NCBI GenBank assembly: GCA_018262455.1
Contig: JAGSPR010000404.1
Location: forward strand, 1 to 6,716
Direction of reading: 5' to 3'
Length of the DNA stretch: 6,716 nt
Origin: Deltaproteobacteria bacterium
GTDB taxonomy: Bacteria; Myxococcota; Polyangia; Haliangiales; Haliangiaceae
Both the position numbers and the translations under genes were made by a program. Of this stretch, positions 1 through 5,948 are shown piece after piece. The notes under the pieces were generated by a model, which saw nothing but the letters and a program-made list of their open reading frames with translations, was not told the DNA's origin and did not search any database. Position 1 is the first letter of the stretch. Each line of letters opens with the position of its first letter.

Positions 1-1566
1 GAGCACGATGGCGCGCTCGATCGCATTGCGGAGCTCGCGCACGTTGCCAGGCCAGGAATAGCGCATCATCGCGGCGAGCGCGTCGGGCGCGAATCCAGTG
101 ATCCGGCGCGCGGCCTGCTGGCGATACCGCGCCAGGAAGTGCTCGGCGAGCAGCGGCACGTCGTCGAGCCGCTCGCGCAGCGGCGGGACCTCGACCTGGA
201 TCACGCTGAGCCGGTAGAACAGGTCCTCGCGGAACGTGCCTCGCTTGACCATGTCTGCGAGATCACGGTTGGTCGCGGCGACCACCCGGACGTCGACCTC
301 GATCGACTTCTGGCCGCCGACGCGCTCGAACCGCCGCTCTTCGAGGACGCGCAGGAACTTCGTCTGCAGCCCGAGCGGCAGCTCGCCGACCTCGTCGAGG
401 AAGAGCGTGCCGTGATCCGCCATCTCGAAGCGGCCGGCCTTCTTCTCGGTCGCGCCGGTGAACGCGCCCTTCTCGTGGCCGAATAGCTCGCTCTCGATGA
501 GCGTCTCGGTGAGTGCGGCGCAGTTGACCGCGACACACGGCCCCTTGGCTCGTCGCGAGGCGCGGTGGATCGCGCGCGCCACCATCTCCTTGCCGGAGCC
601 CGATTCGCCGCCGAGCAGCACGGTCGCATCGCTCGGTGCCACGCGGTTGACGAAGTCGAGGATGCGCTGGGTCGCCGCCGAGCGCCCGACGAGCTCGCCG
701 TTCGCCGCGGTCCCGGTGAGCTGCTCCTCGAGTGCGTCGGCGCGCCGCACGAGCTGATCGCGGCTCTCCGCCCCGACCCACGCCGCGCTCGTCAGGTGCG
801 CGAGGCACCCGGCCGCGAGCGTGTCGATCTCGTCCCATGCTGCACCCTTGCGGTCGACCCAGAGGATGCCGATCACCTCGTCGCCGCTGCCGTGGATCGG
901 AGCCGCGATCAGCGCACGACTACCGGTCTCCGCGGTGACGACCTGCTTGCCCTGCACGACCTTGTCGATCAGCTCGGCCGGCACCTGAAGCTGGGTCGAC
1001 TCGCCGGTGCCGACGGCCGCGGCTAGCGGCGCGACCCGGCGGGCGGCGGTCAGCACGAAGGCGCGGTGCGCACCGAGCGCGGTCCGCGCGGCATCACATG
1101 CTGCCCGCGCCACGGCGTCGCGGCCCGAGGCGGATTCGGCTCGCAGTCGATCGCCGAGCTGGGCAATCGCGGCGAGGTGACGGCGCGCGCGATCGTCGCC
1201 GCCGGTCAGCGCGAGCAGCTGACGGCTGCCGACCTCCATGGTCACGTGGCTCGACGCGCGCGTCACCGCGACCCCATCGACGGCGAGGTACGCGAGCTTC
1301 GTTCCCCCGAGCTCGATCATGTCGCCGGCTTCGAGTCTGTGGGTGGTGACCACCTGCTTGTTGATCAGGGTGGCCTTGCCGCTATCCGTGATCCAGCACA
1401 GGGCGCCGTCGCGCAGCTCGATCGAGCCGTGCTGGCGGGACACGGTCGGGTCCGAGAGCTGGATGAGGTTGCCATCTCCACGCCCGACCCCACCCCCGCG
1501 CAAGGGGAGCTCGAACTCGAGGCCGGCATCGGGGCCCTCGATCACGACGAGGCGGGCCAGTGACAT
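1..1566 (-). CDS. FHA-GAF sigma-54-dependent transcriptional activator (C-terminus beyond window)
   Basis: This is a bacterial enhancer-binding protein that would use ATP hydrolysis to open promoters held by sigma-54 RNA polymerase. 522 codons are visible with no stop before the window edge. Residues 5-95 form an FHA domain (GR at 28-29, SRQH at 43-46), which binds phosphothreonine. Residues about 133-262 look like a GAF sensor domain (contains GILWVDRKG). Residues about 290-520 are the AAA+ domain: Walker A GESGSGK at 320-326, the sigma-54 contact loop GAFTGA at 367-372, Walker B LFLDEV at 388-393, [10 protein letters not shown] at 445-454 and WPGNVREL from 505. The expected C-terminal Fis-type helix-turn-helix lies off the window. 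There is no receiver domain, so the input is probably Ser/Thr kinase signalling through FHA plus a GAF ligand; this is inference. The ATG at 1566 opens directly into the FHA strand; its ribosome site is weak. Family assignment is near certain; target genes are unknown. Confidence 0.96.
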   Translation of the reverse strand, partial: MSLARLVVIEGPDAGLEFELPLRGGGVGRGDGNLIQLSDPTVSRQHGSIELRDGALCWITDSGKATLINKQVVTTHRLEAGDMIELGGTKLAYLAVDGVAVTRASSHVTMEVGSRQLLALTGGDDRARRHLAAIAQLGDRLRAESASGRDAVARAACDAARTALGAHRAFVLTAARRVAPLAAAVGTGESTQLQVPAELIDKVVQGKQVVTAETGSRALIAAPIHGSGDEVIGILWVDRKGAAWDEIDTLAAGCLAHLTSAAWVGAESRDQLVRRADALEEQLTGTAANGELVGRSAATQRILDFVNRVAPSDATVLLGGESGSGKEMVARAIHRASRRAKGPCVAVNCAALTETLIESELFGHEKGAFTGATEKKAGRFEMADHGTLFLDEVGELPLGLQTKFLRVLEERRFERVGGQKSIEVDVRVVAATNRDLADMVKRGTFREDLFYRLSVIQVEVPPLRERLDDVPLLAEHFLARYRQQAARRITGFAPDALAAMMRYSWPGNVRELRNAIERAIVL

Positions 1567-1601
1567 GCGTGCATCTTACTCGCTGTAGTAGCCTGCGAGG
1601 C

Positions 1602-2045
1602 ATGACACGTTCGATGATCGCGCTCGCGGCTGCGTTCGCTCTGCTTGCAGCGTGCACCGGCAAAGGGAAGCCGCCGACCAAGGCTGCAGGCACCCAGCTA
1701 CTGGTGAAGCGGGTCTCGCTGTCCTGGGGCTTCCAGGTGGAAGGTGAGATGACCGATGTGTTTCTCGCGACCACCGACGAGACCGGCAAGCAGGTGAGCC
1801 ACCCGATCGGGCGCTACAAGGGGACGTGCGCGAAGATCACCCCGGCCAAGGAGATGGGCTCGCCCACCGGCGCGGCGTGCACGACCCCCGAGGGCGGCAC
1901 CGAGTTGCACGCCGTGGTGCAGGGCAACCAGGTCGTCGTGATGCAGATGCGGACTCAGCCCGGCGCCACGCCGGATCCGATGGCGCGTGAAGAGGTCACG
2001 CGGGTCGGCGTGCCGCTGGGCGCCGAGATCGAAGCGGCGCCGTGA
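1602..2045 (+). CDS. small predicted lipoprotein, function unknown
   Basis: The 147-residue product begins with a short lipoprotein signal peptide: Arg3, a hydrophobic stretch at 5-17, then the lipobox LAAC with Cys18 as the predicted lipidated residue. Thr19 follows, so there is no inner-membrane-retention Asp. The mature part starts with a basic Lys/Pro/Gly linker (19-30), followed by a compact domain with two cysteines (76 and 93) that could form a disulfide, and an acidic C-terminus. I recognise no family. The start at 1602 is chosen because it gives a complete signal peptide. Its GAGG lies only one base upstream, so the ATG at 1614 (residue 5) is possible, though there GAGG is about 13 bases away. 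A longer in-frame start at 1560 would put hydrophilic residues ahead of the signal and overlap the divergent activator gene. It may share control with that activator, 35 bp away. Confidence 0.8.
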   Translation: MTRSMIALAAAFALLAACTGKGKPPTKAAGTQLLVKRVSLSWGFQVEGEMTDVFLATTDETGKQVSHPIGRYKGTCAKITPAKEMGSPTGAACTTPEGGTELHAVVQGNQVVVMQMRTQPGATPDPMAREEVTRVGVPLGAEIEAAP

Positions 2046-2053
2046 CCGAGATT

Positions 2054-2079
2054 CGTGAGCGCGTCGTCAGCGGCTCGCG
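2054..2079. terminator. possible stem-loop between convergent genes
   Basis: Two convergent genes end 21 bp apart (stops at 2045 and 2067). CGTGAGC at 2054-2060 can pair with GCTCGCG at 2073-2079 around a 12-base loop. It has one G-U wobble on the plus strand, which becomes a C-A mismatch on the minus strand. No T-run follows on either side and the element overlaps the end of the minus-strand gene. It is therefore a weak candidate, more likely for the plus strand. Confidence 0.2.
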
Positions 2080-2684
2080 TAGTCGGTCAGGCCGCGGCGG
2101 TGGCGCTCGAGGATGAAGAAGTTGGAGTAGACACGCAGCGGGCCGAGCGCGTAGTACGCCTTGCCGAGGAACAGGTCGGGGTTCGCGCGATCGACCTGGA
2201 CGACGTAGTCGCGCAGCCCGCGCGACGGATCCGACAGCTTGTTGCCGCCGCGGCCGTAGTCGAGCAGCACGGCATGGAGGTACGCGTTGTCGCGCGCTGT
2301 CGCATCGACTGGGGTGACCTCGTAGTATCCGAACCGCTTCGGTGCGGTGTCCGAAGGCTTGGTGTGCCAGCGTCCGTCGAGGACGTTCTGCACGACCGGG
2401 CAGTTGTAGCCCATCACCCGTCCATCGTCCGCGCGGAAGAAGCCCTTCACGAACTTCTTGATGCCCACGGTGCGGGCCCATGCAGGATGATTGATGCCGC
2501 GAAACTCCCAGCCGACCAGGCTGTCGAGATCTGGCGTCTGGCCCCGCACGAACGCGAGCTCGAGCTCGGCGTGGCTGGCACGCTCGAGCGCGAGCGCGGC
2601 CATGGTCGGGAATGGAGCGAGGACACGAGGCGTCCGGGTGACGCCGTTCGTGATGGCGTGGGCAGAAGTCGCGACTGCGGTCAT
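2067..2684 (-). CDS. uncharacterised 205-residue protein, last gene of the GMC oxidase operon; possibly lipocalin-like
   Basis: There is no hydrophobic signal or membrane helix; the Ala/Thr-rich first 25 residues look disordered. Recognisable segments are TPDLDSLVGWEFRG (50-63), followed by HPAW (66-69), and a C-terminal block with LRDYVVQVD (157-165), LGKAYYALGP (173-182) and FFILERH (189-195). The pattern resembles, by eye only, the lipocalin-like GXWXG/DUF4334 proteins: L-x-G-x-W-x-G near the front, then Asp-Tyr, LG and FFxLxR near the end. The resemblance is remote. The ATG at 2684 overlaps the oxidase stop as ATGA and has GAGG eight bases upstream, so translation is probably coupled. The frame stays open far upstream, but only antisense-like sequence lies there. 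A role in binding a hydrophobic substrate or product of the oxidase is inference from position. Confidence 0.87.
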   Translation of the reverse strand: MTAVATSAHAITNGVTRTPRVLAPFPTMAALALERASHAELELAFVRGQTPDLDSLVGWEFRGINHPAWARTVGIKKFVKGFFRADDGRVMGYNCPVVQNVLDGRWHTKPSDTAPKRFGYYEVTPVDATARDNAYLHAVLLDYGRGGNKLSDPSRGLRDYVVQVDRANPDLFLGKAYYALGPLRVYSNFFILERHRRGLTDYASR

Positions 2685-4261
2685 TGCAAGAACCTCGGTG
2701 CGTTGTCGATGATGTGGCCTGCAGCGCGCGTCGCGAGGGCCATGATCGTCTCCATCGGGTTGACCCCGATAGGCGTCGGAAACAGCGACGCGTCGGCGAC
2801 CATCAAGCGGTCCGCGTCGTGGACGAGCCCGAAGCCATCGGTGACGGCGCGGCTGCGATCGCTGCCCATCCGCGCGGTCCCCATCATGTGGACCGTGACG
2901 ACCTCCCAGCCACTCGAGGGAATGTGCTGGTCGAGCAGGCGGCGCGCGTCGTCCGGGCCGTGGAGGTCGGCCGCGCCGTGGAACGGCAGCAGGATCCGCT
3001 TGGCGCCGGCGGCGAACAGCATCTCGGAGAGCAGCGAGACCCCGCGCTTGAGGTTTGCGGCGTCGACGTCGGCGAGCTGATAGAACGCCTGCGGCTTGCC
3101 GTCGATCGTGCGAACTCGTCCGGTGTGCGTGTCCTCGCACAGCATGCCCGCGAGCATCATGTGATCGTACTGATCCATCAGCTGGCCGAGCTGCGCGCCG
3201 CGGTGCGGGAACGACATCGCGAGCACCGAGGGCGGCATGTTCACCGAGGCGAACAGCAGACCCTGGTCCTGGAACTCGCGGACCTGGAAGGCCTGGTGTG
3301 CGCCCTTCCACCCTGTCACCTGCTCGTCGAAGATCGCCACCACCTTGACGTTGGGGTGCATCGACAGGTTATGACCGAGCTGACCGGAGGGGGTGCGAAA
3401 CCCCGAGCGCACGAGCAGCGCGGGCGTGTGGATCGCGCCGGCCGCCGAGACGACGAGCTTCGCGCGGACGGTGAGATGATGGCCGCTGCCGCGCACCGTG
3501 CCGGTCACGCCGGTGGCGCGCTTGCCGTGACGCGTGATCTGGTTGACGCGCACGTCGGCATAGATCCGGGCGCCATAGTGCAGGGCACGCGGGACATAGC
3601 TGACGAGCGCGCTCTGCTTGGCCCCCGTCGGGCAGCCGAATGCGCACCGGTTCGAGCCGACGCAATGGTTCTGGTTGCGCAGGTTGCCGATGATCTTCCA
3701 GCCCTTCGCGTCGGCGCCCTTCTTGAGCAGCAGGTTGTCGTTGCCGATCGCCTCGGCATCCATCGTCGCGACGTGGATCCTGCGCTCGACGCGCTCGAAA
3801 TAAGGTTCGAGATCCTTGGCGATCCCGGCGAGTCCCGCCTCGCGATCCCAGCGCTCGAGGACCTTGTCGGGGGTGCGCCACGACATCCCGCCGTTGATCA
3901 CGGTCGAGCCGCCGACCGCGCGGCCCTCCTGGTACATGATCGGCGGGTTGCCGAGCGCCATCGTGGCCCCGCCATCGCGATAGAGCTGGCGCACCATGGC
4001 AGAGGTATCGGCGGTGAAGTCCCGGGTCTGGTAGTAGCTGCCTTCCTCGATGACGACGACGTCGAAGCCGGCCTCGGCGAGCTCGGCGGCCATCGTCGCG
4101 CCACCGGCGCCGGAGCCGATCACGACCACGTCGGCGTCGAGCACCGTGTCGCCATGGATATCGTGGCGCGTGAACACCCCGGGGGGACGCGTGCCCTCGT
4201 GGAGCGCAGGGCGTGGGCCCGTGGGCTGGGAGGGGCGAAGCCCCCTGATCTCAGCGGTCAT
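2681..4261 (-). CDS. GMC-family FAD-dependent oxidoreductase, fatty-alcohol-oxidase/cholesterol-oxidase-like
   Basis: A 526-residue flavoenzyme expected to oxidise an alcohol group to a carbonyl. Residues 44-75 form the FAD dinucleotide fold: GSGAGG at 49-54 and the ribose-binding Glu at the end of the second strand (E72). The GMC signature GRAVGGSTVING is at 113-124. A cysteine-rich stretch (C200, C206, C210, then PTGAKQS) matches the region seen in bacterial and plant long-chain alcohol oxidases. The C-terminus carries the catalytic pair: His458 in VHMMGTARMG and Asn501 in GVNPMETI. There is no Tat or Sec signal, so it is cytoplasmic or held by a partner. The ATG at 4261 shares one base with the preceding TAA and has AAGGAG eight bases upstream. 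A start at 4504 would overlap the upstream gene by about 240 bp. Family is certain; the substrate (long-chain alcohol, sterol or other hydrophobic alcohol) is inferred. Confidence 0.96.
   Translation of the reverse strand: MTAEIRGLRPSQPTGPRPALHEGTRPPGVFTRHDIHGDTVLDADVVVIGSGAGGATMAAELAEAGFDVVVIEEGSYYQTRDFTADTSAMVRQLYRDGGATMALGNPPIMYQEGRAVGGSTVINGGMSWRTPDKVLERWDREAGLAGIAKDLEPYFERVERRIHVATMDAEAIGNDNLLLKKGADAKGWKIIGNLRNQNHCVGSNRCAFGCPTGAKQSALVSYVPRALHYGARIYADVRVNQITRHGKRATGVTGTVRGSGHHLTVRAKLVVSAAGAIHTPALLVRSGFRTPSGQLGHNLSMHPNVKVVAIFDEQVTGWKGAHQAFQVREFQDQGLLFASVNMPPSVLAMSFPHRGAQLGQLMDQYDHMMLAGMLCEDTHTGRVRTIDGKPQAFYQLADVDAANLKRGVSLLSEMLFAAGAKRILLPFHGAADLHGPDDARRLLDQHIPSSGWEVVTVHMMGTARMGSDRSRAVTDGFGLVHDADRLMVADASLFPTPIGVNPMETIMALATRAAGHIIDNAPRFLQ
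2693..2696 (-). promoter_or_regulatory. ribosome binding site of the 205-residue protein gene
   Basis: GAGG on the minus strand, eight bases before the ATG at 2684 and inside the 3' end of the oxidase gene. It supports 2684 as the real start rather than any start in the long open frame upstream. Confidence 0.6.
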
Positions 4262-4794
4262 TACACGCGCTCCTTGCGCCGGACGCCTGGGCGCAGCGGA
4301 TCGGGCGCGAGGATCTGCGTGTCTTGTTTGCGAATCTCGGCCGCGAACACCGTGAGGCGCTTGCGCGTGACCTCGGCGATCCACGGCCCCGGTGCGTAGC
4401 CCACCCGCTCGAGCATTGCGGGCTGTTCGTAGCACGACAGGCTCATCAGCTGGTTGATGCCGCGGGCGAACTGCACGTGCAGCGGCGTCGGACCGTGCTC
4501 CCACGACGCGAAGTACGTTTCGGCACGCGCAGGATCGAGCTTGTGGGCGCGCCGGCGATGGAACGGGATCGCGCCGAGATCGTAGGTGATGAGCCCGGCT
4601 CCGAGCGCGTGGCGGACCAGTGGTGGCGAGGCGCCGATCGTGAGCGCCATGTGAGCGACGATCGCGTCCGCCAGGTGGTGCGCCTCGGGTGGACAGATCA
4701 CCGGCACCAGCGAGCGCAGGACGACGCGCCCGAGGCTCCCCAGCGAAGGTGGCGGGGGGAGGGGCGCCGCGTGCTGGTACGTCGCCTCGGCCAT
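4261..4794 (-). CDS. small subunit-like partner of the GMC oxidoreductase (fatty alcohol oxidase N-terminal-like)
   Basis: A 177-residue protein placed between the regulator and the GMC enzyme. After a proline-rich leader (11-16) come segments that look helical: LRSLVPVICP (26-35), a His/Ala-rich helix (38-50), TYDLGAIPFHRR (70-81), and a conserved-looking run, YFASWEHG (94-101), FARGINQLMSLSCYEQP (109-125) and VGYAPGPW (131-138). This helix-then-GY-PGPW pattern resembles the domain preceding the flavin domain in plant and fungal long-chain fatty alcohol oxidases, and the gluconate 2-dehydrogenase subunit-3-like proteins paired with bacterial GMC enzymes. No Tat signal is present, unlike many subunit-3 proteins. 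The likely role is to complete or anchor the oxidase. The ATG at 4794 overlaps the regulator's TGA by one base; a GTG at 4797 (GTGATG) is an equally possible start. The stop TAA overlaps the oxidase ATG. Function by similarity, moderate confidence. Confidence 0.9.
   Translation of the reverse strand: MAEATYQHAAPLPPPPSLGSLGRVVLRSLVPVICPPEAHHLADAIVAHMALTIGASPPLVRHALGAGLITYDLGAIPFHRRRAHKLDPARAETYFASWEHGPTPLHVQFARGINQLMSLSCYEQPAMLERVGYAPGPWIAEVTRKRLTVFAAEIRKQDTQILAPDPLRPGVRRKERV
4270..4275 (-). promoter_or_regulatory. strong ribosome binding site of the GMC oxidoreductase
   Basis: AAGGAG on the minus strand lies eight bases before the ATG at 4261. It is the best Shine-Dalgarno sequence in the operon, fixes the oxidase start, and suggests that the enzyme is translated more strongly than the genes around it. 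Confidence 0.75.
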
Positions 4795-5543
4795 CACGCC
4801 AGCACCTGCAAGGCGCTGACGAGCTTGTTGTCGTGGCGCTCGAGGTACTCGGACATCAAGGCAGTCGCTGCCTCGGCTTCGCCGCGCTCGATCAGATCGA
4901 AGAACTTGTTATGGACCACGACGTAGTCCTCGGGTGCGCGGACCGCGAACCGCAGCGCAGACGCCGTGTCGAGCCAGATGTCGGCGATCCGGTTGAGCAG
5001 CCACAACCCGGGCGTGAACTTGGCCGCCTCGACCATCTGTCGCATCACTTCGAAGTCCTCGCTGGCGTACGCCGGCTGATCGCGCAGCGACCATGCGCGC
5101 GCCATGGCGAGCCGGGCACCCTGGGTCCCGCCCTTGGGCACGCGCGTGGCACACAGCCGGATGACCTCGAGCACCACGGCGCGTCGCATCGCGAACATGT
5201 CGATCAGGATCCGGCCGATCGAGGGCTGGCTGCCTTGGGGCTTGCCGTACCGCATGTACGCCGCGATCACCTCGATCGACCAGTCGCGATAGGGCCGCAC
5301 CACGATGCCGGAGCCCCGGCGTGGCTCGACCAGGTTCCACTCGCCAAGCCGGCGCAGCGCCTCTCGAAGCGTCGGACGCGAGGCCCCGAGCTGGCGCGAC
5401 AGCTCGCGCTCGGCCGGTAGCCGCGTTCCCGCGGGATACGTCCCGTTGACGATGTCCCCGAGCAGCCTCTCGAACACCGCGTCGATGGCGGTGATTTCCG
5501 GGGTGGTATCGGCTTCTGAAGCCACGGCAGAGGTTGTCACCAT
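4794..5543 (-). CDS. FadR-like GntR-family transcriptional regulator
   Basis: A 249-residue repressor/activator with the winged-helix GntR domain at about 17-82 (YPAGTRLPAERELS at 36-49, then the recognition helix region ASRPTLREALRRL at 54-66) and an all-helical ligand domain at about 100-240. From memory it lines up with E. coli FadR almost without gaps in both halves. It shares with FadR the loss of the metal-binding His usual in FCD regulators (Met167 here, after Asp163), while His211 and His237 remain. This suggests an acyl-CoA-type ligand rather than a metal-organic acid; that is inference. The ATG at 5543 is chosen because the GntR fold begins soon after it. The frame is open to 5732, but that part runs through the AT-rich promoter island. 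No clear Shine-Dalgarno precedes it, and the start codon lies inside a predicted operator. First gene of the four-gene operon, so likely autoregulated. Confidence 0.93.
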   Translation of the reverse strand: MVTTSAVASEADTTPEITAIDAVFERLLGDIVNGTYPAGTRLPAERELSRQLGASRPTLREALRRLGEWNLVEPRRGSGIVVRPYRDWSIEVIAAYMRYGKPQGSQPSIGRILIDMFAMRRAVVLEVIRLCATRVPKGGTQGARLAMARAWSLRDQPAYASEDFEVMRQMVEAAKFTPGLWLLNRIADIWLDTASALRFAVRAPEDYVVVHNKFFDLIERGEAEAATALMSEYLERHDNKLVSALQVLA

Positions 5544-5556
5544 TGGTAAGACCAAT
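5542..5556. promoter_or_regulatory. FadR-type operator 1 (perfect palindrome)
   Basis: ATTGGTAAGACCAAT is a perfect inverted repeat (ATTGGT / ACCAAT) around AAG. Its core TGGTAAGACCA differs by one base from the TGGTACGACCA core that I recall for the E. coli fadBA operator. It overlaps the first base of the regulator's ATG (5543), so bound repressor could block transcription of its own operon. Confidence 0.72.
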
Positions 5557-5584
5557 TGGTAAGACCACTTCCGAAGCGAGTCAA
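5556..5584 (-). promoter_or_regulatory. candidate promoter of the FadR-GMC operon
   Basis: On the minus strand TTGACT (5579-5584) is a good -35 box. Exactly 17 bases on lies TACCAA (5556-5561), a poor -10 box that is part of operator 2. Transcription would start near 5549, leaving a leader of only a few bases before the ATG at 5543. Full overlap with the operators fits simple repression. The weak -10 keeps confidence low. Confidence 0.33.
5557..5567. promoter_or_regulatory. FadR-type operator 2 (abutting copy)
   Basis: TGGTAAGACCA is an inverted repeat with the same AAG centre as operator 1, centred 13 bp away. With its flank it forms a perfect direct repeat: ATTGGTAAGACCA at 5542-5554 and again at 5555-5567. 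The two arms join to give CCAATTGG. Centres at 5549 and 5562 put two dimers a little over one helical turn apart. Confidence 0.68.
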
Positions 5585-5739
5585 CCGGAATTTTTCGATT
5601 CGATAATATCGTGTAATAATCATATATTGCGTTGTCATTGCGGGCGATCCCAGGTGGACTGGTCCGTGGTCGAGGAGGCGGACCGAGCCCTCCACGCGCT
5701 CGAGAGCGAGGGCAGCTCCAACCGGAGCGCACGACCAGC
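5568..5739. other. intergenic regulatory region with AT-rich island
   Basis: This gap between the FadR-like gene and the small membrane protein gene holds no convincing reading frame. Bases 5581-5640 have only 19 G or C in 60, in sharp contrast to the GC-rich surroundings. They contain the perfect palindrome CGATAATATCG (5601-5611) and TATTAT and TATGAT hexamers on the minus strand (5603-5608 and 5619-5624) that resemble -10 boxes but lack matching -35 boxes. It is most likely the upstream promoter region of the leftward operon. The right half (5641-5739) returns to high GC. Confidence 0.5.
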
Positions 5740-5913
5740 CTAGTCCTGGTTCGGAGTCGGCTTGCGGCGCGACTTCGCCACCGCTTCGACGAGATGGCCG
5801 GCGCCGAACGCGATCACGGCGATCACGAAGATCTCGACGGTGTTCCGCGGCTGGCGAATGACCCACACCGGAACAAGGATGGCGAGGGTCACGAGCATCC
5901 GGATCGCGAACAT
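5740..5913 (-). CDS. small two-helix membrane protein, function unknown
   Basis: A 57-residue protein with two predicted membrane segments, about 6-19 (MLVTLAILVPVWVI) and 26-46 (VEIFVIAVIAFGAGH onward). A short RQPRN loop joins them, and a basic, hydrophilic tail ends in PTPNQD. By the positive-inside rule the tail is cytoplasmic. The start at 5913 is chosen because GGGAG lies nine bases upstream and it avoids overlap with the divergent Lon gene. Longer in-frame starts at 5931, 5976 and 6000 (up to 86 residues) have no visible ribosome site. I recognise no family. It is small, so it could still be a chance frame, but the clean hydrophobic pattern and ribosome site argue for a gene. Confidence 0.62.
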   Translation of the reverse strand: MFAIRMLVTLAILVPVWVIRQPRNTVEIFVIAVIAFGAGHLVEAVAKSRRKPTPNQD

Positions 5914-5922
5914 GTGCGAACG

Positions 5923-5927
5923 CTCCC
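5923..5927 (-). promoter_or_regulatory. ribosome binding site deciding the start of the small membrane protein
   Basis: GGGAG on the minus strand stands nine bases before the ATG at 5913. None of the three upstream in-frame ATGs has a comparable site. Confidence 0.5.
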
Positions 5928-5948
5928 ACATCGGATTGGCAGGCCGCA

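Noticed and set aside
263..838. 191-residue minus-strand frame inside the sigma-54 activator
   Set aside because: It is a shifted frame of the same strand giving an Arg-rich translation, while the true frame carries all AAA+ motifs.
2067..3311. 414-residue version of the operon's last protein
   Set aside because: The extra 209 residues are Arg/Pro/Ala-rich out-of-frame sequence within the oxidase gene. A ribosome site and ATGA overlap place the start at 2684.
2684..4399. 571-residue open frame on the plus strand
   Set aside because: It is antisense to the GMC oxidase, whose FAD and catalytic motifs are intact. The translation is the His/Asp/Arg/Val-rich, low-information type seen opposite GC-rich genes.
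4262..4504. N-terminal extension of the GMC oxidase to 4504
   Set aside because: It would overlap the partner gene by over 240 bases with low-complexity sequence. AAGGAG and the TAATG junction fix the start at 4261.
5687..5713. Hairpin GCCCTC/GAGGGC after the small membrane protein gene
   Set aside because: The stem is only six base pairs with no T-run on the minus strand, so it is not convincing as a terminator.
5544..5732. 63-residue extension of the FadR-like regulator
   Set aside because: It runs through the operators and AT-rich island, and the GntR fold begins normally after 5543. It cannot be fully excluded because the ATG at 5543 lacks a Shine-Dalgarno.
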